A DNA stretch of 64,000 bases from Phycisphaerae bacterium (GTDB taxonomy: Bacteria > Planctomycetota > Phycisphaerae > Phycisphaerales > UBA1924). The DNA is taken from the NCBI GenBank assembly GCA_016794925.1, contig JAEUIW010000002.1, positions 248,001 to 312,000 on the forward strand, given 5' to 3'. Positions within the stretch are counted from its first letter, which is position 1; each line of letters starts with the position of its first letter. Under the pieces are notes generated by a model, which did no database searches, had not been told where the DNA came from, and was given only the letters and a program-made list of their open reading frames with translations. This document shows positions 25,964 through 34,995 of this stretch, in pieces. Both the position numbers and the translations under genes were made by a program.

Positions 25964-27679
25964 TCAGTTCGCGATCCAGCGGTTCACCAGCTGGGCCGCG
26001 TCACGCGGATTCTCCTTGATCATCTTCGACACTTGCTCGAGCACGTTCTTGGCGCTGAGCGCGCCCTCGTCGAGTTCGATGCCCGTCATCGCGGTCTCCC
26101 CCTCCTCCGCCTCGCCCACGATCTCCTCCGCGCCCTCGAGCGCCGGGGGTACGCCCCCGAGCTCTTGTGCCGTCGGAAGTGGGGGCGACTTGGTGCCGGA
26201 CCGGACCAATACCAGCATCATGCCCAGCGCCGCAACGGCCAGGCCGCCCAGCACCACCGGCTTGATCAGCCCACCGAGCGGGCCCGATGAACCCGAGCCG
26301 TCGGCAAGGCTCGACAGCGTGCCCATGAGCCCCGCGCCCGCTCCCGCTGGTGCCGGGCCGACCTCGATCGCGCCGCGCGGCACGGGAATCAGCGACACCA
26401 CGATCGTTCCCGTCGGCGCCGGGGAACCGGGGTCCGATGACGCGGTCTCCACCAGCGGCAGGAGATCGCGACGCAACCGCTCGGATTCGGTGGCCCACAT
26501 CTGGTTCACTTCGTCCGCTGTGGGTTCCGTGTCCGCCGCGCCGGCCGTCGGAGGGGGCTTGCTCTGGCGCACCAGTGCAACAACGTACTCGCGCGGCACG
26601 CTGACCATCGCGTTGACTTTCGTCGGCATGCCCTTGGGATCGATGGTCGTCTCGTTTGTCGAACCGACGATGTTCTCGTACTCCGTCTCGGACCGCTCGT
26701 CGACCGTCCTGGCGCCCCCGCCGCCCCCACGCCGCAGGTCCATCTCGACGTTGGCGCGCGTCCCGGCCTCGGCGGCCGTGCCCGCCTCAGACTGGTTCTT
26801 GGAGTCCGATGTCTCGCGGGACACCAAGCCCAGGGAGCCCTGCCCCACCGGGAGCATGCGCCGGGTCGTGCTCGTGGTGCGCCGCACATCGACCTGCGCG
26901 TTCACCGCGACGATGACGCTCGGAATGTACGCCAGCGCCTCGTGCAGCTTGGCCGTCACGCGCTGCTCGACCGCGGTCACGTGCTCGAGGTACGTCGAAG
27001 CCTGAACGTCCTCCGCGGCCCGTGCCCGATAGTGCCTCGTGCCGTCGGAGATCGAGACGTTCCGAGGATCGAGCCCGGCCTTTGCACTCGCGACCATCGA
27101 GGCGATCGCGTCCACGGTCGGCGTTTCCAATGGCCGCCCACCTCGCGTCACCACGAGAACCGAAGCGGTGGGCTTGCGCACGGCGGCGCCGAGACCGGCG
27201 GGCTCCGGTGCGTCGATGATCACCGTCGCCGATTGCACACCCCGGAATGACCGCAACGCCAGCGCCAACGTGTTCTGCAGCGCCGTGTTGTAGATCTGGT
27301 CATTCTGACTCTTGGGATTCATCCAGTTCTGTTTCTCGATGAAATTCCGGAACGTGACCGCCGCGTCCTCGGGCAGCTTCCCGGCTTCACCGAGCATCCC
27401 GAGAATAGACAAGGAACGCTCCGCAGAAACGTGGATCTTGCCGTTGACCCATTGGTAGGGAACACCGACCGCGTCGAGGTGCGACGCGGCACGCTGCAGA
27501 TCCGACGCGGATGCTTCAGGCAGCAGTTCCGTCGTCTTTGTTCTGCCCGCGTACTGGTTGACCACGAACAACGTCATGATGGCCACCACAACCAGCGAGG
27601 CCAGCAGCAGTTTGACCGAAAGGCCCATCGAGCCGACTTGCGTCCGGATGTTCGCCAGGACTCGACGCAGCGATTCCAT
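25964..27679 (-). CDS. fliF: Flagellar MS-ring protein FliF
   Basis: Product of 571 residues; the ATG at 27679 is preceded by GAGGAGG, while an upstream in-frame start would add 14 residues without support. Membrane helix 1 is at about residues 19-40 and helix 2 near 480-505. The periplasmic YscJ/FliF part includes GxPYQWVNGKIHVSAE-like strands, AVTFRNFIEKQNWMNP, ATVIIDAP and SVLVVTRGGRPL. The C-terminal cytoplasmic tail ends VSKMIKENPRDAAQLVNRWI, the FliG-binding motif. FliF builds the first ring of the basal body in the inner membrane. A 201-base gap without a gene separates it from fliE. Confidence 0.93.
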   Translation of the reverse strand: MESLRRVLANIRTQVGSMGLSVKLLLASLVVVAIMTLFVVNQYAGRTKTTELLPEASASDLQRAASHLDAVGVPYQWVNGKIHVSAERSLSILGMLGEAGKLPEDAAVTFRNFIEKQNWMNPKSQNDQIYNTALQNTLALALRSFRGVQSATVIIDAPEPAGLGAAVRKPTASVLVVTRGGRPLETPTVDAIASMVASAKAGLDPRNVSISDGTRHYRARAAEDVQASTYLEHVTAVEQRVTAKLHEALAYIPSVIVAVNAQVDVRRTTSTTRRMLPVGQGSLGLVSRETSDSKNQSEAGTAAEAGTRANVEMDLRRGGGGGARTVDERSETEYENIVGSTNETTIDPKGMPTKVNAMVSVPREYVVALVRQSKPPPTAGAADTEPTADEVNQMWATESERLRRDLLPLVETASSDPGSPAPTGTIVVSLIPVPRGAIEVGPAPAGAGAGLMGTLSSLADGSGSSGPLGGLIKPVVLGGLAVAALGMMLVLVRSGTKSPPLPTAQELGGVPPALEGAEEIVGEAEEGETAMTGIELDEGALSAKNVLEQVSKMIKENPRDAAQLVNRWIAN

Positions 27680-27880
27680 CCGTGAACCTCCTCGTCCACC
27701 GGTCCCGCTCCCGCATCTCACACCCGACCCGCGCGAGCACGGTCACCCTGCTCTTCAGGTACACCTCGGTCCCATATCACGTCGGACCGCTGCGCCATGC
27801 CGCTTGAATCACGCGCAGGTGCCACGACCGATGTTGCGCGAATGCGCAAGGATTGCGCTGGCATCTGACGACCCAGCCCG

Positions 27881-28204
27881 TCAGACGCGCATCTGCTTCA
27901 CTTCTTCATACGCCTGCACGACCTTGTTCCGAACCGCCAGCAGCATCCGGAATGCCGTGTCAGCCTTTTGCGTAGCCAGCAGCACACCCTCAAGATCGTT
28001 GCGCTTGCCCGAGACCAGGTCTTCGGTCGCGGTCGTCGCTTCCTGATGTGCTTGATTGACCTGCTTGATGTTCGCCATCAGCAGGTCCTTGAACGATGCC
28101 TCCGACGACCCTCCCGGGCGATTCGCGCCCCCGGCCCCCGGCGGCGGACCACCCGCGGGGTTAATCCCGCGCGAGCCCCCCAGCATCCCCAATGGATCGG
28201 ACAT
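27881..28204 (-). CDS. fliE: Flagellar hook-basal body complex protein FliE
   Basis: Product of 107 residues. After a Gly/Pro-rich N-terminus of about 35 residues comes the FliE core: SFKDLLMANIKQVNQAHQEA, the LVSGKRNDLEGVLLATQKAD segment and FRMLLAVRNKVVQAYEEVKQM (quoted in parts). FliE is the adaptor between the MS ring and the rod. It follows flgC by 36 bases. Length and pattern are normal for the family. Confidence 0.92.
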   Translation of the reverse strand: MSDPLGMLGGSRGINPAGGPPPGAGGANRPGGSSEASFKDLLMANIKQVNQAHQEATTATEDLVSGKRNDLEGVLLATQKADTAFRMLLAVRNKVVQAYEEVKQMRV

Positions 28205-28240
28205 GCTATCGCCCTCCCGGCGCGAAGCCCCTCACTCCAC

Positions 28241-28669
28241 CTATGCAAGCAAACGCAACGCCTGTGCGATCATCGACTTGGACGCCTCCGCGGCCGCAAC
28301 ATTCGCCTCGTACGCTCTCGACGCGGCGAGCGCATCAATCTGCTCGTATACCGGATTCACGTTCGGAGCCGGCACATATCCCTTGTGCGATCCAGACTTC
28401 TCTGCGTAGGGGCTCTCGGGCTCATACCGCCAACTGGGTGGGGTCGGGTCCTCTTGAATCCCCGTGACATGCACGCCAAGAGCTCGTCCGACCTCGGTCC
28501 GTGCCGTGGGGTCCCCCGACGCGAGCATGACCATCTTTCTCCGATACGGACTCAACCGGCCCTGCGAATCCAGGATCACATCGCGGTTGGCCAAATTTGC
28601 GCTGATCGCTTCCAGTCGCGTCCGTTGCGCGATCATGCCACCAACCGAGATGTCGAGCGATCCGTACAT
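28241..28669 (-). CDS. flgC: Flagellar basal-body rod protein FlgC
   Basis: Product of 142 residues. The N-terminal rod block DISVGGMIAQRTRLEAISANLAN, the middle PYRRKMVMLAS and the Y-V-P-A-PNVNPVYEQIDALAASRAYEANV C-terminal block are those of FlgC (YEANVAAAEASKSMI). FlgC is a proximal rod protein. Its promoter region is unusual: a textbook -24/-12 element ends about 33 bases before the ATG at 28669, although flgB lies just upstream in the same direction. Confidence 0.93.
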   Translation of the reverse strand: MYGSLDISVGGMIAQRTRLEAISANLANRDVILDSQGRLSPYRRKMVMLASGDPTARTEVGRALGVHVTGIQEDPTPPSWRYEPESPYAEKSGSHKGYVPAPNVNPVYEQIDALAASRAYEANVAAAEASKSMIAQALRLLA

Positions 28670-28701
28670 GCGTTCGAGCCTTCGTCAGCTGACTATTTCC
28701 G

Positions 28702-28718
28702 AAGCAACCGACGTGCCA
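28702..28718 (-). promoter_or_regulatory. Sigma-54 (-24/-12) promoter of flgC
   Basis: Read on the minus strand the site is TGGCACG-TCGG-TTGCTT, an exact match to the -24 TGGCACG and -12 TTGCT elements with the correct four-base spacing. The predicted start of transcription is near 28692, about 23 bases before the flgC ATG at 28669. An NtrC-family activator with GAFTGA is encoded 0.6 kb upstream. Confidence 0.82.
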
Positions 28719-28792
28719 GCTTTCGTACCACCCTTCAGCGTTATTCGCACACGCACCTGAAACGGGGTTTGATACCGCATACGTGCCAGCTT
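28711..28792 (-). repeat. 12-bp direct repeat in the flgB-flgC gap
   Basis: ACGTGCCAGCTT occurs at 28711-28722 and again at 28781-28792, 70 bp apart. The first copy contains the -24 box of the flgC promoter. The second has TGGCACG on the minus strand but no GC at the -12 position. A perfect CTTAGC/GCTAAG dyad lies at 28805-28821, at the flgB stop. Confidence 0.7.
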
Positions 28793-28816
28793 GCTGCCCG
28801 AGCCCTTAGCCATTCG

Positions 28817-29263
28817 CTAAGCACGTTCGGCGATCGCGGCCCGCAGCGATTCGAACCGCCCACGCAACAACTCCGAAGCGACGCGGTACATCGCGACGTT
28901 CTCCGCCTGCGACTGCATGAGCCGTTCCACGTCTCGGTTGTTCCGATCGTGAAACAGAATGTTCCCTGACGGCGAGCGGGGAACGACCCGCAGCTCACCG
29001 GATCCCGCGGCCCTTCTCAACTCCTCCGTTTCACGCCAGGCCAGCCCACCGACCCCGCCGGCCCTTCTGCTCCGGCTCTCCGCGATCGCCTCCCGCATCA
29101 CCCTCTGAAAACCCTCGGGTGAGGCGTCCACGGGTCGGTAGTCGGGCGTGGTTAGGTTCGCGATGTTGCTGGCGATGAAACGCTGCCGCTGCCCCGCGAA
29201 CCGGAACGCCATTTCCAGCGCCGGAATCGAACCTGACTCGAATAATTCACCAACGTTGAACAC
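28817..29263 (-). CDS. flgB: Flagellar basal-body rod protein FlgB
   Basis: Product of 148 residues from a GTG start (29263) preceded by GAGGAG. The rod signature is RFAGQRQRFIASNIANLTTPDYRPVD, including the family-typical N-I-A-N-x-x-T-P-x-Y/F turn. The C-terminal helix has NNRDVERLMQSQAENVAMYRVASELLRG, as in FlgB. The central part is shorter and Arg-rich. FlgB is the most proximal rod subunit. It is the first structural gene after the two-component genes and has its own -24/-12-like promoter. Confidence 0.93.
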   Translation of the reverse strand: MFNVGELFESGSIPALEMAFRFAGQRQRFIASNIANLTTPDYRPVDASPEGFQRVMREAIAESRSRRAGGVGGLAWRETEELRRAAGSGELRVVPRSPSGNILFHDRNNRDVERLMQSQAENVAMYRVASELLRGRFESLRAAIAERA

Positions 29264-29309
29264 CGCCGCATCTCCTCGACGTCGTGCGCCTGTTTCCGCA
29301 TCGGCTTCC

Positions 29310-29324
29310 GCACGCCGCGTGCCA
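29310..29324 (-). promoter_or_regulatory. Sigma-54-like promoter of flgB
   Basis: On the minus strand the site reads TGGCAC-GCGGC-GTGC: a perfect -24 box and a -12 box with the essential GC but GTGC in place of TTGC. Spacing is correct. It lies in the 67-base gap between the response regulator and flgB, with a predicted start about 35 bases before the flgB GTG. Confidence 0.62.
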
Positions 29325-29330
29325 GAGCCA

Positions 29331-30835
<1,505 letters not shown>

Positions 30836-30839
<4 letters not shown>

Positions 30840-31792
30840 GCTGCCTGACCTCCCGATTGGACCTCGCGGCCCTCGCCCGACAATCGTTCCGGGAGCAGCA
30901 GCTCCACGCTCGCCCCCCCACCCGCCCGGTCGCCGATCCGGATCCGACCGCCGTGCGCATCCACGATCCGATGCACGATCGCAAGCCCCAGCCCGGTCCC
31001 TTGCCCTCGCGTCGTAAAGAACGGATCGAACAGACGCGCCCTGATCTCCTGCGGAATTCCCGGCCCCGCGTCCGACACGCCCAACACCACCGTCCTCCGC
31101 CGAACACCATCCCGACCCGCGAACCAGCCCTTCCGCGCGCCCAGCACCAGCCGCGGAACCGCGCACCCCGCTTCGGTCATCGCCTCGAGAGCATTGCGGA
31201 TCAGATTCACCAAGGCTCGCGCCACCATGCCGCCGTCGCACTCAACCCACAACTCCGCGGCCCCGGCTCCGGGACCCTCAACGGCCACGCCAGACAAGGC
31301 ATCCGTGCCCAGGTCGCCGCCGCGGCACAGCTCAAGTGCCCTCGAGAACAGGCTCGCCGCGTCGATCATCGCCGGACGCACCTTCTCGTCACGAGCGAAC
31401 GCCAGCACCTGGGCCACAACCTCGTCGAGCCCCGCGGCCGCGGCCGTGATCTTGCGCGCCGTCACTTCCAAGTCGATGTCGCCACGTGCCCGCAAGTCGT
31501 CCTGCAAGATCTTCGCGTAGAGCCGGATCGATCCCAGCGGGTTCCTCACTTCATGTGCGATGCCCGCGGCCATCTCTCCAAGGGCCGCCAGCCGGCGCGA
31601 CCGCTCGACCTGCTGGTTTGCCCCGGCCAGCTCCTCCCGCAGCCGAATCACCTCGCCCTCCAATCGCTCATGTGTCGCGCGAAGAGCCTCCGTCCGTGAG
31701 TCGAGCTCGCGGATAATCTCCGCAAGATCCAGCCGGCTCAGCGCCCCGGGCCCTTCTCCCGCCTCGCTCGCTTTGGCCTGCAACGTCGTCAC
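30836..31792 (-). CDS. Soluble sensor histidine kinase (NtrB/FlrB/FlgS-like)
   Basis: Product of 318 residues from GTG 31792, chosen because AGGAGG lies 9 bases upstream; the open frame reaches back to 31870 into the previous gene. There is no membrane segment and no PAS domain, only about 45 residues of coiled coil before the H-box LGEMAAGIAHEVRNPLGSI with His80. N-box LVNLIRNALEAM, G1 DAGPGIP and G2 GTGLGLAIV complete the ATPase. The minimal architecture equals cytoplasmic kinases that read the state of flagellar assembly in other bacteria. It is coupled to the response regulator by a four-base overlap. Confidence 0.9.
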
Positions 31793-32294
31793 GGGATCAC
31801 GCCTCCTGATCCCGGAACGCCGGCACAGCCACGGAGCCACACCGATACGCCCCCAGCGCATCCCGACCACGATCCAATTCCAAGAGCTCGTCCGCGATCG
31901 CCCGCCGGCGCGCCTCCAGCCGTTCGGAGAGCGCCCTGTCGGCCGCCATCAACTGGCCCACCAGCGTGGCGCACCGTTCCAGCGAACGAGTCAACTCGTC
32001 CCGCTGACGCGGCTCCGCCCCGGCCAGCACCGAATCCCATCGCAACCGCAGCCCCTCAAATTCCGAGGCGTCCGCGGCCAGTTCGTCCACCAAGGACTGT
32101 CGGGCCGCCAGAAATTCCAGAACCTCACCGGGGTCGAACCCGCTCTCGTCCACAAGACGACCCACCCGGTCCGCTCGCTGGTTCAATTCCGAAGCCGCCG
32201 CGCACTGGCGGGCCAGCAACTCGGCGGCCCGCGCCGCGATCGCGTGTCGTGTTGTTCCTGACTCGGTCATCCTTGACCCCTGCAACGTCGTCAC
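31777..32294 (-). repeat. 16-bp exact direct repeat at two adjacent gene starts
   Basis: GTGACGACGTTGCAGG (minus strand) occurs at 31792-31777 and at 32294-32279, 502 bp apart. In the first copy the GTG is the kinase start. In the second the GTG overlaps the stop of the TPR gene and is in frame with the FlgN-like gene. Both copies would encode V-T-T-L-Q. Confidence 0.85.
31797..32270 (-). CDS. FlgN-like flagellar chaperone (tentative)
   Basis: Product of 157 residues from ATG 32270, with AGGGG upstream; a GTG at 32294 would add eight residues. It is wholly alpha-helical with repeated Leu, Arg and Ala, including VLEFLAARQSLVDELAADASEF and LSERLEARRRAIADELLELDRGRDALGAY. FlgN chaperones (hook-filament junction proteins) have the same size, helix content and a tail ending near a Tyr. 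Position directly before the flagellar two-component genes supports a flagellar role. The family is poorly conserved, so a generic helical protein cannot be excluded. The kinase start follows the stop by four bases. Confidence 0.5.
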   Translation of the reverse strand: MTESGTTRHAIAARAAELLARQCAAASELNQRADRVGRLVDESGFDPGEVLEFLAARQSLVDELAADASEFEGLRLRWDSVLAGAEPRQRDELTRSLERCATLVGQLMAADRALSERLEARRRAIADELLELDRGRDALGAYRCGSVAVPAFRDQEA

Positions 32295-34819
32295 TCCGGA
32301 CGAGCACCTTCTCCGCCCGCATCCGCCCGGCCGTCCAGCGCCGCGCGGCTCTTGAGCCATTGCTCCCAATGCCGGCGTTCCATCGGCAGATTCGGGCCCG
32401 ACCACGCGGATTCGGGCAGCGATGCAAAGTGCTGTCGCGCCCGCTCGTTCGCGGTGGCCGCCTTCGCCGGCTCGCCCTGCTCCAGGTACGCAGCCACGAT
32501 CTGCACCATCGCCACGAGCGAGGACGGGTCCTCCGGATACGCCTGCCGCGCCGCGTCGTATTCGCGGATCGCCGCGTCGAACTCCCGCAGGTCGAATGCA
32601 CAGTCTCCGATGTAGAACATCGCGTTGCGCAGGTAGAGCCGCTCCGCCGCGCCCAGGAAGTCCGCCGACCGCGCCCGCAACTGACTGACCACCGACGCGT
32701 ACAGCGGCCGCGCCTCGCGCAGCCGCGCCAACCGCGCCTTGATCAGCTCGTCGCGCTCGGCCTGGGGCCGAGCCTCCGCCAGATCCTGCTCGATCTGGCG
32801 CGCCGAGAGCCGGCACGAGTCGGCCAGTTTGAAGCACAGGCGCACCCGGCCCGCGTCATCCGGGTATCGCTCCACGGCTTCCCGCAGCCGCGTCACCGCT
32901 TCGGAGTGCCTGCCCTCATCGTACAGCATCTCACCGAGCTCGATCAGCGCCGCCTGGTACTCGGGAGATTCCGGGCCGACCCTCCCGCCCTCCAGCACCG
33001 CCGCCAGCAGCCGCTCAGCCTCTGCGTCGTTGCTGGCGTCGCCGTCCGATCGCAGGCACCTCGCGAGAGGGACCACGCTCGCATCCGACCACACGCCGGC
33101 CCCGCCCGCGGGCGCGGCACGGTCGCGCGAGGACGCGAGTTTCTCGTAAAAACTCGCCGCCGTCGCGAACTCACCCCGTGCCTCGTACAACTGCCCCAAG
33201 CGAAATTGCGACTCCGCCCGACGCGGGTCCTCGTCCCCCGCCCCAGCCAGGTACTCCGTAAACGCCCTCACCGCCTCCTCGTTGTCACCACCGCGATCGA
33301 AGCTGTCCGCCGCGGACCAAAGCGAGTCTTTGTACGCCCCGATGTCGTTGATCACCACCAGCCGCGCGTGCTGGCGGAACGCGTCCGCCGCGGCGAGAAA
33401 GTACCGCTTGACCTCCGCCCGAGTCACGGGGCTCACGCGGTCCATCGAACGAGCCGACGCCCCCGCGCCCACCGCATCTTCAAGACCCGCCAGCGCCAAC
33501 CGGAAATTGGTCGTCGCCAGTGCACGGAGCACCTCCGTCGATTGCTCCGAGGCCCCACGGGCGCTCTCCGCCAGCAACGCGTACCGCAACGCCGACTCGT
33601 ACCGGCCCCGCGCGAAACGCTCCGCATGCCGGAGCATCAGGCTCTCAGTCACTTGCCCCGCCGAGATGTCACGCCGGTGCTTCAACCGAGGCAACTCCGC
33701 GACCACCTCGGCGTACCGCTCCAACGCCGTGTCGTCTGCGTCCGCCGCCGCGTCGAGCTCCGCCAGACCCAGCAGCGCGGGTCCGCGGACCCCGCCCGTA
33801 TCCGGGCTCTGCTCCGCCGCGGAATACCGCTCTCGCGCCTCCTCCGCGCGACCATCCGACTGCATCGCACGCCCCAGCAGCACCATCGCTTCCGCCCGAG
33901 CGGGAGACGACCCCGGAAGATCCTCCACCGCGCGCAGCAGGTGCTCCTCCGCGCTGCGCCGCTGCCCGGCCGTCAGGTACGCACGGCCCAGCAGCGCCAG
34001 GAGCTCGGCCCGACGCTCGCGCGAAGCCCCGTCCAACCGCGGCATCGCACGCAGCAGTTTCGTGACCGCTTCCTCCGTATAGCCCATCGTCAGCCGCAGC
34101 TCGCCCTGCTTGGCCACCGCCCACGCCCGCTCGTCGGCTGTTCCGGACGGATCATCCGCGATCTCATTGAGCAGACCCAGCGTCAGGTCGTACTTCACGT
34201 CCTCCGATTCGATGTTCCTCGTGACCACACGCCGAATCAGCTCTCGCCCCGCTCCCCGCATCTCAGGCGGCAACGCCCGAATCCGCTCCAGCGCCGGTTC
34301 AATCTCGCCCATCGAGACCAGCGCCCCAGCCAGGCTGAACCGCTCGCCCGCGTCAAGCGCCGCGCCGGCTTTTTCCGCGGCCCTCAAGTCGCCCGCGATC
34401 ACGCGCGCGTTCTCCACGCGCTCCACACCGAGTTCCGCCTGCCCCTGCGCAACCGCCCGCGCCCGCAAGCGGAAGAACTCCTGCGTGATTTCGCGGCCGG
34501 CCTTCCCCGACGCCACCATCGGCATGGCCCGTGTGTTCAGGGTCTCGATCGCCTCATCGAACTTCCGCTCGCCCAACTGCGCGGCCGCCGCGGCGAGCGG
34601 CTCACGCGGATCGTCCGCGGGAATCGACGACGCGATCCGCCACACGCCCGCGCCAATCGCCACCAGCGCCAGCGCGCCGATCGGGAGCGGCCACAACAGA
34701 CGCCGGTGCCGCGACAGCGAGCCCCCGACCCCAAGCGTGCTGGATGGTCCGTCAGCCATCGAACCGGTGCTCCCGCCAATATCAATCGGCTCAACCACGT
34801 AGACGCTCGGGCCGACCAC
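32291..34819 (-). CDS. Large TPR-repeat membrane protein
   Basis: Product of 842 residues from a GTG start. A polar N-terminus of about 38 residues precedes one membrane helix (about 40-62). The rest is a string of TPR-like helix pairs, for example LGERKFDEAIETLNTRA, LLGRAYLTAGQRRSAEEHLLRAV, FRLGQLYEARGEFATAASFYEKL, LIELGEMLYDEGRHSEAVTRL and FDLREFDAAIREYDAARQAYPED. TPR arrays bind peptides or proteins; here they would face the periplasm or the cytoplasm depending on topology. The stop overlaps the second copy of the 16-bp repeat at the FlgN-like start. It may be a platform for flagellar or envelope assembly, but no specific function is visible. Confidence 0.72.
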   Translation of the reverse strand: MVGPSVYVVEPIDIGGSTGSMADGPSSTLGVGGSLSRHRRLLWPLPIGALALVAIGAGVWRIASSIPADDPREPLAAAAAQLGERKFDEAIETLNTRAMPMVASGKAGREITQEFFRLRARAVAQGQAELGVERVENARVIAGDLRAAEKAGAALDAGERFSLAGALVSMGEIEPALERIRALPPEMRGAGRELIRRVVTRNIESEDVKYDLTLGLLNEIADDPSGTADERAWAVAKQGELRLTMGYTEEAVTKLLRAMPRLDGASRERRAELLALLGRAYLTAGQRRSAEEHLLRAVEDLPGSSPARAEAMVLLGRAMQSDGRAEEARERYSAAEQSPDTGGVRGPALLGLAELDAAADADDTALERYAEVVAELPRLKHRRDISAGQVTESLMLRHAERFARGRYESALRYALLAESARGASEQSTEVLRALATTNFRLALAGLEDAVGAGASARSMDRVSPVTRAEVKRYFLAAADAFRQHARLVVINDIGAYKDSLWSAADSFDRGGDNEEAVRAFTEYLAGAGDEDPRRAESQFRLGQLYEARGEFATAASFYEKLASSRDRAAPAGGAGVWSDASVVPLARCLRSDGDASNDAEAERLLAAVLEGGRVGPESPEYQAALIELGEMLYDEGRHSEAVTRLREAVERYPDDAGRVRLCFKLADSCRLSARQIEQDLAEARPQAERDELIKARLARLREARPLYASVVSQLRARSADFLGAAERLYLRNAMFYIGDCAFDLREFDAAIREYDAARQAYPEDPSSLVAMVQIVAAYLEQGEPAKAATANERARQHFASLPESAWSGPNLPMERRHWEQWLKSRAALDGRADAGGEGARPE

Positions 34820-34995
34820 CCGCTAGTGCGACCCGTTTCACACCACAGACATGTGCTATCGGGCAATCCAACCCGGCCTCTACACGAACGCAGTTTCTGC
34901 GCTCATGACACTCAATTGGGGGCACCGAATTTCCACAACCCTATTCGTGGGATTCGGAACAGCAACGAGGACGAGCTTGTCTGCTACAAACCCCC

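Noticed and set aside
28774-28788. A second TGGCAC site in the flgB-flgC gap as another sigma-54 promoter
   Set aside because: At the -12 position it has CGGT instead of a GC-containing box, so it should not work.
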